DNA from: Brachionus plicatilis
Lineage: Eukaryota > Rotifera > Eurotatoria > Ploima > Brachionidae
Reading direction: 5' to 3'
Assembly: GCA_010279815.1 (NCBI GenBank)
Contig: QEOQ01000640.1
Span: 454,282 to 518,281, forward strand
Length of the DNA: 64,000 nucleotides
Shown: in pieces, positions 35,911 through 47,188 of the stretch
Numbering within the stretch: position 1 is the first letter of the stretch
Layout: each line of letters starts with the position of its first letter
Made by a program: the position numbers and the translations under genes
Notes under the pieces: model-generated
Told to the model about the DNA's origin: nothing
Databases searched by the model: none
The model's input: the letters and a program-made list of their open reading frames with translations, nothing else

Positions 35911-37283
35911 TCTATCTAGATATGGAGAAGATATTTATATCGAGAAAATAATTCAAAGTTTTATTAATTTTTTTCAAAATTTGATGATGGCGTCATTTCC
36001 GTTGAACATGATTTTTACTAGAATAAAGATTATCAGGAATTGTTTTGTATTCTTGATGTGCTCTCTAAAAAAAATTATGCTCTATAAAATTCAGAGCCAA
36101 TTTTCTATAAACCTTTGATTATTCAAAATTATAAGAATAATTTATTGAGTTCGTTTGTTTCTAAAAACACTAAAGCTATTTTGAATTCACATTCAAATGG
36201 TTCTAAATGAGTTGATATCGGAACAAGTAAATTTAAGAGTAGTTATGAAACTAATACTGAATACTAAAAATTAAAGAATAGATTAAGAGCTTGTTTTAAT
36301 ATTATATTTAGTGAAAATTCTCAATTCGATTATTTAATCAACATCTTCAACGTCTAATTTATTAAAAATTAAAGATCCGGGTTCTGTTGAAAATAATAAC
36401 AACATAATTCAAAATACTCAGAAGGAAATAATAAAGTTATGTATTAAAAATTTAATAGTTAAAAAAGAAATAAAGTTGCTTTAAAGTCATTAAAGTCAAA
36501 GTCAATTTAAAAAGACTTTAAAATGACCTTTTTCTGACTCTTGCGCAAGTGTGAAGAAAATATTGAAAATGAGTGACAAAAAACATATGATTATTTATTA
36601 TTTTCTTTGACGAATATGAGTTTGATTATTAAAAATTGAAAAAAAAGTATTTTTTTCCAATTTTAGGAATCGGGGCAGATTTTTGCAAAATAGAATGAAG
36701 AAAGTAAAGAGAAATTTGATAGAATTTTTACACTTAAATTTGAACAACTAATAACAATCTCAAGCTTTACTTCATCTAATAAATTAAATTATTTTTAACC
36801 ATCGCTTAATAAAAACTGTTAATATTAAAAAAAAAATCTTGTTAACTCGTGACAAATTTAATAATAATGAACAACAAAGATTTTTTAGTAATGTTATTTT
36901 GAAAGGACATTATTTTTATTTATTTGTTTTATCTGTGCCGAGCTAAAGCTCCTTCAGATTAAAAAAAATAAATAAAAATAAAATAAAAATTAAGAAAAAA
37001 TAATAACTAAAAAAAATTTATTGCAAAAAAGGAAAATTTAAAAATGCTAATTTTTGAATCTTTTTTAAAGCAAAAATAAAAAAAATAAAAAATTTTCCTA
37101 GAAAAATTACATTTTTCAAACTTTTTTTGGCTTTTTTTGGTCTTACTAATATTTACAATATTTTACGGATTTTTACGTATATATACGTAATATTTCGTAA
37201 ACTGACTTTTGTAAGAAATAGAAAGTTTACAGTTTTCGTAATTTGGTAATATCAATGTAGAAAATCAGCACTGTATCATGATT
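35911..37283. other. Spacer with a possible partial MITE end
   Basis: Mostly AT-rich and non-coding. At about 37140-37277 a TACGTAA-rich segment ends in CAGCACTG followed by TA, like one end of the MITE family above. No partner end was found. A short simple A/T-rich tract lies at 36900-37100. Confidence 0.45.
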
Positions 37284-38363
37284 GGGTGAGGATTAAAGCA
37301 AATAAAGAGCGATTGAAAAACAAAAAAACATGATTCACCCATAATAACTCTTTATTTAGAATGATGAAAAATGAATTTAATGAATTAATTGAAATGTGAA
37401 ATTCACATTAATTAATTTTTTTATTCAAACTAAACCATATATAAGTTTTATAAAAAATGTAAGACAATAATTTTAATGAAATATTCTTTTTTTTACACTT
37501 GAAATGAATTTTTTATTGGACAACAATGCTTATTCATTTTTTTTGATTTACAGTGCCATTTTGACAAGCGGATTTCTAGTAATTTACGTAAATTTACGTA
37601 AAATTGGTAAAAAATGAAAGAGCCAACAAAAAGCTCAATTTCTTTTTTCACCAGATCTAAAACACAATAGAAATGGTTTGGAATGAATTTAAAAGATTTA
37701 TTAGAGCAAATGATCCTCAAAACGATGAAGAATAAACTAGTTTTTTCGAATTTCAAAAAAATTTTTTAATTACTAAATGTAATAATTAAATTAGTCGATT
37801 AAAAAAGTAAATAATTCTTAAAATTTAATAGATTAAATTTGTGTTATTTTTTGTTTTATAGGTAATTGATATAGTGTTGGACGAAAATGGCGGATAGTCG
37901 GACTGCAAGTTTATTAGGAAAAATAAAAATTTCTTAATTTTCTTCTAAAAAATCCTTTATTTTACCATATTTTCTCTTTTTGTACCTAAATTAAAGTAAA
38001 AAAAAGAAAATTTTGGTAAAATATAATCAAATAAGTAGAAACTTCTTTTTTCATAATTTATAAGAAAATGTCAAAAAAATGAACTTCTTTTTGGCCTTTT
38101 CATTTTTACCAATTTTTACGTAAATTTACGTAAATTACCAAAAATCCACTTTTAAAAACAGCATTGTAATATTTTTATTTAAAAAGGGTTAGAATCACAA
38201 AAATTAAAATGAAAATGAATTAAAAAAGTTGAGAAAACATTTAGTAAAGGAAAAAAGAATCTTTATATGTTGATTAACATTTGAAAAAATATTTTTGAGA
38301 GATTTAGTTTTATGTGCCGTTTTTTAAGTTTCACTTTATTTAATTTGTTTTTAATCCTCACCC
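37284..38363. mobile_element. MULE-like element interrupted by a MITE
   Basis: The left end GGGTGAGGATTAAA at 37284 and the right end TTTAATCCTCACCC finishing at 38363 are the same termini as the SWIM-bearing MULE at 41069. Flanking 9-mers (ATCATGATT on the left, ATCAAGAGC on the right) agree at six of nine positions, compatible with a decayed 9-bp duplication. Much of the interior is the MITE at 37551-38166. No transposase motif was recognised in this copy. Confidence 0.65.
37551..38166. mobile_element. Tc1/mariner-like MITE nested in the MULE
   Basis: Ends CAGTGCCATTTTGACAAGCG (left) and, read inward from the right, CAATGCTGTTTTTAAAAGTG, with TA on both sides (37549-37550, 38167-38168). 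Both arms continue GGATTT, then TAATTTACGTAAATTTACGT. The central 350 bp are AT-rich with no intact frame. It is related to the 35382 element by its CAGTG ends and TTACGTAA arrays. Confidence 0.8.
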
Positions 38364-40231
38364 ATCAAGAGCAATCTCTGGGTGATAATTTCTAAATTAT
38401 TCAATATCAAAATTATTTTTGATAAAGACAGTGGTTGACATTTCTGATTATTTTGAGCATTTTTTGATTCTAATTAGACTAAGTCAATTTATATAAGAAT
38501 TTGATAAATAATTTGCTCAGATAATCTAGATGTTAGCTATTTTTTTATTTCAAGAAATTTTCCTTTGATTTTTCACTTTGTTTCCGTGACTTTATTTCAC
38601 GCAAGTGTAAAAATTTCGTGAAATAATTATTTCAAGTATTAAGTTCTCTTAGTATTAATTTTTTTTTGTATTTGTTTATTAATTTTCTGTATGGTATTAA
38701 ATTCGTTAAATAAGCAAATGGTATTGAATTCTAAAACAAAAATTAGGTTTAGTTTCTTATTTAGGCATTTTAAATTTGTTTCTTTGGTATTATCTTGGCA
38801 TGAATCCTAAAATCATAGTATTAAATTAATTTAGCACTCGATTACTGGAGACCATTTTTAAACCAGAGTCCAAAATTGAAAATCATGGCAACGCCGAAGC
38901 AGATAATCACTTTATTAGTTTTAACTTAAAACTGACTTGATTCTTTAAGTTCAAGGAAGGACTTGACTTGAATTTTTTAAAATAATTTTAATGTCATTAT
39001 ATTGTATCTTTTTCTTAACTTAATTCATGAATCAGTTGCCAGCTATGTATTAAAATGTTTAATAGCTGCAGCAAGTTTAGAAAAAAATGCTAATTGAGTT
39101 TAAAAAAATATTCAATGAATTGATTGATTAAACTGCTTTGAAAAATAAATCTTTTAAGTATATCCATTAATGTTAATAGCATACTTTCACTTTTTAACAT
39201 ACTTAAAATAATTAAATTTGTATAGTTTAAAAAAGCCAAAGAATAAAATTTTAATAAAAAATCATTTTCAAAAATTTAAGTCAACGTGTAATTATAAATT
39301 AAATTTTGTTATTTATCTTATAGTTTTGCTTCAATTCTTATCCTTCAAGTCAACTTTAGTCTTCCTGCATTTTTCCTTCTTCCCGGGTGTTCAAAATAAT
39401 GTAACTCTTGCGATTATATCTATTGGCATTATTAATAAACGTCCAAGTCATCTTCTCCGTATTGTGTTCCTGATCGGTCCTTGTTTTGCTGTATAGCTCT
39501 TCAATAATAATAACCTTCATAAAGATGATTTTCAATATTTTTCTAAAGTTACATTTATTTCGATATTCTAATTATCCAACATTCGGACCCACATGGGGCT
39601 AGATTTAGGCTGCTGTTTGAATATTTAGTATTTATAAAGTGATCAATAAAAAGAAGTTTTTATTTAATTTTTTAGAATATTAATTAAATGATAAGTATTT
39701 TATTTAAATTACCAGTATTTTAATTACGATTGTTAAGTAAAAATAATTTTTGATCAGTTAATAATTTTATATTTATTATTGGTAATAATCAAAATAAAAA
39801 AATACAATGTTGCTTTCCCTTTTAAATCAATCATCAAACTAGATACCAGAATTTCTTAAAAGTCACAGATCTCAAGTCAAGTCCAATTCCGTACCTTTTT
39901 AATTTTTTTTTAAAGTCCGGACTTAACTTCTATCTATGACACATAATTTTATTTCTAAAAATCGAAGAAATGCTAAGAGATATTTTGGTCTCGCTTTTGT
40001 TAATAAAAAATTGAGAAAAATGATTGATTTAAAAAACTAAATAGATAAATTGAAAAAAGAAAGAGCTTTTGATTGTAAGGACAGAAATAGTATCAATTGA
40101 ATTAACAAATTTTTAATGTCAAAAGTAATTGATACAAATGCAACAAGATTTTAATAATAAACATTATAAATAAAAATTAAAAATTACATTCAAAAGGTAA
40201 TATTAAAAAAATTTAAATTACAACAATCGCT
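38364..40231. other. AT-rich spacer
   Basis: No gene or clear repeat recognised. A slightly less AT-rich patch at about 39340-39490 has no database-like motif I can name. Confidence 0.45.
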
Positions 40232-40336
40232 ATGGCTTCAAATATTCCCAATTACGTCTCGGATTCAGGAGTGCCAATTGAAGAAAAGCGCAGAGGCAGA
40301 CCAAGGAAATCAGGAAAATATCTTATTGTTAAATGA
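40232..40336 (+). CDS. Short AT-hook ORF (probably a fragment)
   Basis: 34 residues beginning MASNIPNYVSDSG and ending in an AT-hook, EKRRGRPRKSGKY. AT-hooks bind the minor groove of AT-rich DNA. It is too short to be a complete known protein and lies in a transposon cluster, so it is more likely the N-terminus of a transposon protein or a first exon than a stand-alone gene. Codon composition is richer in G and C than the surroundings, which supports former coding use. Confidence 0.3.
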   Translation: MASNIPNYVSDSGVPIEEKRRGRPRKSGKYLIVK

Positions 40337-41068
40337 GTAAATGATTTTTTCATGCTTTTTTTATTTTGTTTGAAAATAAAATGAAAAACACATATATTGA
40401 AAATTATTTTTTTACTTTTGTTTTTTTTTATATGTATAAGATTTTAAATAAATCTAATCAGATAAAAATCATTGTTACTTATCATTTAATTAATCCCCCA
40501 GATTTAAAAAGACTTCAAAAAAAAGTCAATTGTTGTAGAGGCGCTAAATGTTAAAATATTATGTATCTAAGCGATAATTTGAAACTACAAATCCTTATTT
40601 AGGGTTGAGTCTGAAAAATTCTTAACAGCATTTATTTACATAAAACTTTCAAGACCTATAGAGTATCACATAATTTGTATTTCAATTTTGAAATAGTAGT
40701 ATTGAGAATGTAATATAGCTATGCTATACTAACACTTGTCGGCATTTAGCCCCTGGAGGGCTTTGACAGTCTTTCTTCTCTTATTGTGCCCATTGCCAGA
40801 CAATTCATTGTATATCCTTGATTTGAAACTATTGATTGATTTAGAACTGACACTGTCCTGTGACAGGTTATTCCATTTTGACACTACTCGATTTGTGAGG
40901 AAATTGTATCTGTATGAGCCGCGTTTGGTCAATTCTCTTGTAAGTCTCATATTATTATTAACCCCCTTCTTAAATTTAGTGCCAAACTTTTAGCAGAATT
41001 GATACCATTTACTAGATTAATTTTCTCAAAGCCATTGATTATTTTGTACATTTGAATAAGGTCTCCTC

Positions 41069-41860
41069 GGGTGAGGATTAAAATACCATAAAAAAGGATT
41101 AAAAAACATAAATAATGTGAACGACACATAAACTTATATTTATTTATCAAAAAAGATTACAACCACATAAAATGATTCTTATAAAATGTTACAAACACAT
41201 AAAATTAATTTATAAAAAAAAAAAATTAGGTCTTTTATTTGATATAAGTGTTAGTAACACATAAGTTATTCTAAATTTCATTCAAATAAAAAGTTACAAA
41301 CACATAAAAATAAAATTCAAAATATTTAATTTAATCTTTTTCATACCAATACCCAGCTTTTCGTTTTTTTGATTTAGTTTTGCTAATAAAAGACTTCAAT
41401 ACAATACCTGGAAAATTTATTGATTCTACCATACAACATGCTATTAAATGTGTACATACCGCCTTATCTAAAAAGTTAGAACAACTGCAGTCTGTACAAT
41501 CGGGACACATACATTCTGTGTTTATTTGGACACTATATCTATCCTTACATATGTACTTTATATAATTATCTTTTTTTTCTATTAGACTAATATTCTCTAT
41601 TTCTTTTTTTTCTCATTTTGCTCTAAATTATATGTGTTTTTAACAGATAAAAAAAAATTAAATTTTTTATTGATTTAAAAATTATGTGTTGGTAACAGAA
41701 AAAAAAATTAAATTTAGTTTTTATGGTTTTTAATCTTTTTCAATTGTTATACAAAAAATTTATGTGTTGGTTAATCTTTTTAGAATTTTGATTAGCATTT
41801 TTTATTTTTATGTGTTCTATTTTTTGATTCACTCTTTTTATGGTATTTTAATCCTCACCC
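41069..41860 (-). mobile_element. Mutator-like element (MULE) with SWIM zinc finger remnant
   Basis: A 792-bp element with 26-bp perfect terminal inverted repeats (GGGTGAGGATTAAAATACC...), flanked by an exact 9-bp target-site duplication GGTCTCCTC (41060-41068 and 41861-41869), the size typical of MULEs. Subterminal GTTAC(A/C)AACACATAA motifs recur in opposite orientation at the two ends. The minus strand at about 41331-41610 encodes CSCSNFLDKAVCTHLIACC, a CxC...CxH SWIM zinc finger like that at the C-terminus of MULE transposases. The catalytic domain is missing, so it is an internally deleted, non-autonomous copy. Confidence 0.9.
41331..41610 (-). pseudogene. C-terminal piece of a MULE transposase (SWIM domain)
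   Basis: An open minus-strand frame without a start codon reads YSVQINTECMCPDCTDCSCS and then NFLDKAVCTHLIACC before a basic tail KSKKRKAGYWYEKD and a TAA at 41331. The spacing CSC-x8-CTH fits the SWIM consensus CxC...CxH, and two extra cysteines precede it. The DDE core normally upstream is absent. Confidence 0.75.
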
Positions 41861-41999
41861 GGTCTCCTCGAGTTCTACGATTTTCTAGACTTGTAAGTCC
41901 CAAGGTATTTAGTCTATCCTCATATGAAACGTTCCTCAACGATTTGACTAATTTTGTTGCCCTTCTTTGCACCCTTTCCAAAATCAATGATCCATCTTA

Positions 42000-43790
42000 A
42001 TGAAAAACATTAATAGCTCAAAAGAAAGTATATTTTAGGAATTTTTCAGCAAAAAAGAATATTTTTTTAGTTATTTTTTCCTAAATCAAAAATAAATTTT
42101 AGTATTTTTTACCGAACTTCTTGCATTTTTTTTGAAGTAAGCAAAAAAAATTTTTTATTGATCTCTTGTTGTTTTAATTTTCTTACGTAAATTTACGTAA
42201 AAATCTCTGATTCCAATATCAAATGTTATACTATAATATTTGTGATCATTATTATTGAATAATAAGGAAGGGTCAAATTAGAAGCAATTTTCAAAATTTA
42301 TTTCTTGAATGAAACATAAATGAATTAATTTAATATCTCATTAGAAAAACTAATTGTAAAAATAAGTCTCTATTATTTTTTGGTTAAAATATGCATTTAA
42401 AAATTCGAATTAAGAAAATATTCAATTTAAAAAAATTCAATTTAAGAAGTGCTCCTAGCTTCACTGTCTCCAGTTAAAATACCTCAAATTATCTTATTGA
42501 CTAATCCAGAATATGTTCGATAGTCTGCTTTGTTAAAAAGATTATGTTTTTCAGCAAAAAGAATTATGTAGAGTTTTTTGCGTTTACTTAAAAGATTGTA
42601 CAGGATGCAGATAGTCGCTTTTGGTTTTATACAGAATATGTATAATTTTTAAATCAATTTTTTTAATTTTTGATTCAAAATAAATTTTTAAAAATGTCTA
42701 ATGTTTTCTTTTAAATAAAAAAAAATGATGCATGTTTTATTTTCAATAAACTTTTATTCCAACATTAATGTGTTTAATTGATCCAAATTAATTTAATGTC
42801 AATTTGCTTTTCAAATATTCTACTCTCGGCAATAAGCAATTAATAATCAAAAGAAAATTTTATCTCAGTTTCAAAACAAAAATGCATTGAAAATTTTTTA
42901 ATCCAAAAATGAATCAAAATGATTTTACAGCTGATTTATTAAAATTCTATTTAGAAAAAAAAATTATATAATTTAAAGCCTTGTTGCACACACAAAATGA
43001 CATCTGGCTTCGGTCAGACCACCACCAGTGAGCTCAAAAATCAACCATGCTTGTATTTTTGACGTGAATTGAAATTGAAGGTTAGTTTTTATAAATAGAC
43101 AGCTATCCTTAGACAAAAAATTTCTAATATTAGTTTTTTTTTTTCGTTCTCAAAGGGCTTGAAATATTTGCATGAAAACAAAATGAATATTTGAAGCAAG
43201 TCTAGCCATCGCTGCATTCAAAAGCAAATACAATATTTTCCTCTTAATTTCTCGCCTAAGTCGAGCACATTTTTATTGCAACTCGAATTAAGCTTGGGCT
43301 AATTTCTAAATTATGATATTTCTCTAGACATTGGGCAATTATTTTGTGAATAATGGTCGGCTAGCCAAAAATTATGCTTTTTTTGCTGCAAACATTTGAG
43401 TCCTAGTGGTCACTCTGAATCGCTTTATCCTTCATCCGAAGAGAATACAAGTTGAAATATAATCTTTTCATATATTAGCATTTTTTATTTGAAATAGTTA
43501 TTAATCAGTAGAAGTTCAAGCCTAGACGCTCAGACAGACGGACAGACAGCCAGACGGATTGATAAATAGAAAAATGAAAACAAATGCAAATGCTAAACAG
43601 AATCTGTATCAAAAATACGAGGATGACCGACTTATTTAATGCAATTCAAGTCAAATTAACATATTTCTTAAAAAATTGCAAATTTTGCATTGGCCATTGA
43701 AATTTTGATGCTAATGTTTAGCATTTTGGCCAAAGTGTCTACCTTCGTTCTCCCCCTCTTTTTTCTTTTTCTTTTTTTTTTTTTTTCATT
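42000..43790. other. Spacer upstream of the bZIP gene, with a possible 5' UTR exon
   Basis: Two TTACGTAA copies lie at about 42184-42200. From about 42960 to 43560 the base composition becomes more even and the sequence less repetitive, as for 5' UTR or promoter DNA. A short ORF at 42997-43062 followed by a donor-like AAG|GTTAGT at 43080/43081 could be a leader exon of the bZIP gene. Transcript support is lacking. Confidence 0.4.
42997..43062 (+). promoter_or_regulatory. Possible upstream ORF (21 codons)
   Basis: ATG ACA TCT GGC ... TGA encodes a 21-residue peptide beginning MTSGFGQTTTSELK. It lies in a less AT-rich patch and is followed by a donor-like site at 43081. If this is the 5' leader of the bZIP gene, it would act as a translational uORF. 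Speculative. Confidence 0.2.
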
Positions 43791-43791
43791 T

Positions 43792-44402
43792 NNNNNNNNN
43801 NNNNNNNNNNNNNNNNNNNNNNNNNNNNNNNNNNNNNNNNNNNNNNNNNNNNNNNNNNNNNNNNNNNNNNNNNNNNNNNNNNNNNNNNNNNNNNNNNNNN
43901 NNNNNNNNNNNNNNNNNNNNNNNNNNNNNNNNNNNNNNNNNNNNNNNNNNNNNNNNNNNNNNNNNNNNNNNNNNNNNNNNNNNNNNNNNNNNNNNNNNNN
44001 NNNNNNNNNNNNNNNNNNNNNNNNNNNNNNNNNNNNNNNNNNNNNNNNNNNNNNNNNNNNNNNNNNNNNNNNNNNNNNNNNNNNNNNNNNNNNNNNNNNN
44101 NNNNNNNNNNNNNNNNNNNNNNNNNNNNNNNNNNNNNNNNNNNNNNNNNNNNNNNNNNNNNNNNNNNNNNNNNNNNNNNNNNNNNNNNNNNNNNNNNNNN
44201 NNNNNNNNNNNNNNNNNNNNNNNNNNNNNNNNNNNNNNNNNNNNNNNNNNNNNNNNNNNNNNNNNNNNNNNNNNNNNNNNNNNNNNNNNNNNNNNNNNNN
44301 NNNNNNNNNNNNNNNNNNNNNNNNNNNNNNNNNNNNNNNNNNNNNNNNNNNNNNNNNNNNNNNNNNNNNNNNNNNNNNNNNNNNNNNNNNNNNNNNNNNN
44401 NN
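43792..44402. other. Assembly gap (Ns)
   Basis: Run of 611 N between a poly-pyrimidine tract and the 118-bp tandem repeat, so the missing sequence probably includes more repeat copies. Confidence 0.99.
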
Positions 44403-44662
44403 TAAGGACATTATTTTTTAAAAAATTTAAATTCGATTTTTTTCGAATTTTTTTTCAAATATTAAATTTTTTTCCATTATCTCTACGAGGACTTGAATGT
44501 TCCCGATGACAAAAAAAAATTAAGGACATTATTTTTTAAAAAATTTAAATTCGATTTTTTTCGAATTTTTTTTCAAATATTAAATTTTTTTCCATTATCT
44601 CTACGAGGACTTGAATGTTCCCGATGACAAAAAAAAATTAAGGACATTATTTTTTAAAAAAT
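44403..44662. repeat. 118-bp tandem repeat at the gap edge
   Basis: TAAGGACATTATTTTTTAAA starts at 44403, 44521 and 44639, exactly 118 bp apart; the first two units look identical and the third is partial. Each unit contains an inverted motif (AAATTCGA / TCGAATTT). It lies about 115 bp upstream of the bZIP start codon. Confidence 0.95.
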
Positions 44663-44776
44663 TTTAATAAACTTTCTTCCTAATTTACTTTTTATTTGTG
44701 TTTTTTGTACGAATTCTAACTTTTTCCATTCAATTAGATCTATGATCATTTGTCGAGCTTTTTCTTCTAATCTGTG

Positions 44777-47188
44777 ATGCTATACAACGAAATAAAGCAA
44801 ACTTCAGATTACACAGACAACAAACTAAGTTTGGAAGAAATGAAACAGAACTATTCCAATGCTGAGCTTTTGCTTAACCTCAACAATACATCTTACATGA
44901 ATCCGTGCTCGTTTGAGCGCGAAAACCACCAGGAGATTGAAAAAAGTGACCATGGCGATGCAAATTCGGGGCTGAAATGTTCCATTGGCCAAGGAGATGG
45001 CTGCAAGTACGCGACAAGTCCAGTCTTGGTCATAAACGAGGGCAACAACTCGGAGTCGAGCTCGCGGGCCTTGTCTCCAATATCCATAGAGTCCAACCAC
45101 CATGAATGCTTGTCATATTCGGAGTACCAGGCGCACAGCAACGCTCAGACAAAGAATGGCCAGCTGTTGCTCTCGTCCTCTTCAGCATCGACATGTTCCT
45201 CAGCCCACATAGAAAGCTCGCCGCTGAATGCGCATGCAGGCGAGCACGAGAAGCTCGAAGACTTCAATGAGCTCAGTCCCAGTCCTTCAAGCGACTGTCT
45301 TTCGTCAACTTCCCAAGTTCCCTTTGACCAAGGTCGCGCCTTTGCCTACACAAAAAACCGGCAGCGAGAGGGCTCAGTGTGTAGTCAGACATCGTCGGGA
45401 AGCTCCAATCGTCCCTTGGACAGCATCAACGAGTCGCAAAAGGACCCGGGTTCGGCACATAGAAAAGAAGTGATACCGCAGCGAAAAAGAAGGGACTTTA
45501 TTCCCGCAGAGCTCAAGGACGAACACTACTGGGAAAGAAGGCGAAAAAACAACCTGGCTGCCAAGCGCTCTCGCGAAAAGAGACGCCTGAACGACTTGGT
45601 TTTGGAGACCAAGCTTCTCGAGCTTACCAACGTAAACCATGTGCTCAAACTGAAGCTTGATCTGTGCATGAAAAGGTGCAATTTGGGCGAGGAGGACATG
45701 ACCAAGCTGTTCGAGGAGAACAGACACTTGTTGGTTGTGCAGGAAAATTTGGACATGAGTGAACTTTGGTCCAATGATGAAATGCATCCGAATGACAGCG
45801 AAAGCAGCATTTTGCTTTCCAATAGTCCTCAATTTTTTGAAGGAATTAAGAGCAAATCTTTTGGCAAAATTGCCAAGCCGGACATGCTCAAAAATCCCAA
45901 AGAATTTGCCGACTATGTGAACACAATGCAGGCGTCTAAGAGCGAGGCGTCAAAAAAAAGACAACTGGCTCATTTGGCAAGCAGTGGGTCAAGTTTTGAT
46001 GAGAACTTTGACAATGGTGACATTGAGAGCGACGAGTCAGAGCACGAGGTCAAAGATGAGGCCAAAGATGAGGCCAAAAATGGTTCCATTTACAGACAGG
46101 AGTCTGATTTGGCATCAGCAAATGTGGAGGATGGCGAGGGTGCAAATTATCCGCCATCCAAAAAATTAATTCTAAACATCCAAGAGGATAAAGTGGCAGT
46201 GTCCAGCGACCAACCGCAAGCCTTCGAGGCCAAGATCAAAAGCCATTTTCCTCTATTGTACAAACAATTGTGTAAGTCAAGCTCGGACCAGAGCGCCAGT
46301 GTGCCAGCAGCAGGCAAGAATTCCGAGATCAAAAAAGAAGCTGAAAAAGAAAAAATTCCCAATGACATTTTGAACAAGCTTTTGCAGTCGCCTTTCAATC
46401 ATTCGTCCATTTTGGCCAACTCGAGCCTAATGGGCCGCTTGCAGAACATTCTGAGCGAGAAAATTACTGAGAACACGTCAAGTCAGCCGGCTGATCATCC
46501 AGTGCAGCAAAATTCTAGATGTGACAATCAACCAGATGCCAGGCGAATAAATCAGCTGATGCAAAAGTATAAAAATTTGATAAACAAAACAAACATGAGC
46601 TCGAGTTTGGTGAGCCAGGCGAAAAAAAGTGAACCAAAACCAAGCAAGAATACGGTCAATAGTTTGCTTCAAAATTTAGCGTGTAGTCAAACATTGGTAT
46701 CTAGTCAGAGTGAAAGTAGTTCGGCAATGGCTGGCTCACGCAAACGTCACATCAATCAACTGGCAGAGTCGGAAAATGTCAGAGACAAGAGTAATGACAA
46801 ACGATTTGCTGATGGAAAGCACAATGGAAGTGATGTGGGCAAAATGCTGCAAATGTTTTTGCAGTGTGCCAAAGAAAAGGAAAGCAGAGCTAGCGATAAG
46901 CCAGCTATATTCGCAGAAAATACCAATTTAGCAAATTACCAATTTAACAAGTTGCAGTCGTTGAATCAACTGTTGATGCTTCAGAATATGGCTCGGAGCA
47001 ATGTTGAAGAGTCCAGGACGGCTGAGGGCAAGCATTCGGCTCAGGTTTTGCCAGTTTATGCTCAAAATGATAAGAGTCAAGCAGATGTGGTCAGTCAAAA
47101 TAGCCAGAGTCAGAATAGTGGTGACAATATGCCTTTGAAGTTGAGATTTAAGATGTTGCAGTTGAAAGCTGGCGAAGTCAATTCGTAG
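44777..47188 (+). CDS. NFIL3/vrille-like bZIP transcription factor
   Basis: 803 residues from ATG at 44777, a single open exon. The bZIP lies near residues 240-305: [19 protein letters not shown], then [20 protein letters not shown], then a zipper with [25 protein letters not shown] is the NFIL3/E4BP4-vrille signature, whose members bind RTTACGTAAY and act as circadian or developmental repressors. The rest is low-complexity Ser/Asn/Lys/Glu with a small repeat (KDEAKDEAK) near residue 430 and no other domain. It is much longer than human NFIL3 (462), closer to insect vrille. AATAAA lies at 47344. The TTACGTAA-rich MITEs within 10 kb are noted separately. Confidence 0.92.
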   Translation: MLYNEIKQTSDYTDNKLSLEEMKQNYSNAELLLNLNNTSYMNPCSFERENHQEIEKSDHGDANSGLKCSIGQGDGCKYATSPVLVINEGNNSESSSRALSPISIESNHHECLSYSEYQAHSNAQTKNGQLLLSSSSASTCSSAHIESSPLNAHAGEHEKLEDFNELSPSPSSDCLSSTSQVPFDQGRAFAYTKNRQREGSVCSQTSSGSSNRPLDSINESQKDPGSAHRKEVIPQRKRRDFIPAELKDEHYWERRRKNNLAAKRSREKRRLNDLVLETKLLELTNVNHVLKLKLDLCMKRCNLGEEDMTKLFEENRHLLVVQENLDMSELWSNDEMHPNDSESSILLSNSPQFFEGIKSKSFGKIAKPDMLKNPKEFADYVNTMQASKSEASKKRQLAHLASSGSSFDENFDNGDIESDESEHEVKDEAKDEAKNGSIYRQESDLASANVEDGEGANYPPSKKLILNIQEDKVAVSSDQPQAFEAKIKSHFPLLYKQLCKSSSDQSASVPAAGKNSEIKKEAEKEKIPNDILNKLLQSPFNHSSILANSSLMGRLQNILSEKITENTSSQPADHPVQQNSRCDNQPDARRINQLMQKYKNLINKTNMSSSLVSQAKKSEPKPSKNTVNSLLQNLACSQTLVSSQSESSSAMAGSRKRHINQLAESENVRDKSNDKRFADGKHNGSDVGKMLQMFLQCAKEKESRASDKPAIFAENTNLANYQFNKLQSLNQLLMLQNMARSNVEESRTAEGKHSAQVLPVYAQNDKSQADVVSQNSQSQNSGDNMPLKLRFKMLQLKAGEVNS

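Larger units (their letters stand above)
40729..41998 (-). mobile_element. CR1-like LINE tail split by a MULE insertion
   Basis: On the minus strand 41998-41861 reads [16 protein letters not shown], then [20 protein letters not shown]; after the MULE (41069-41860) it resumes at 41068 with RGDLIQMYKIINGFEKINLV, then RLTRELTKRGSYRYNFLTNR and VVSKWNNLSQDSVSSKSINS, ending at 40729. Removing the insertion and one 9-bp duplication restores RTRGDLIQMYK exactly. A frame break near 40955 and loss of the RT core mark it as a dead fragment. Confidence 0.9.
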
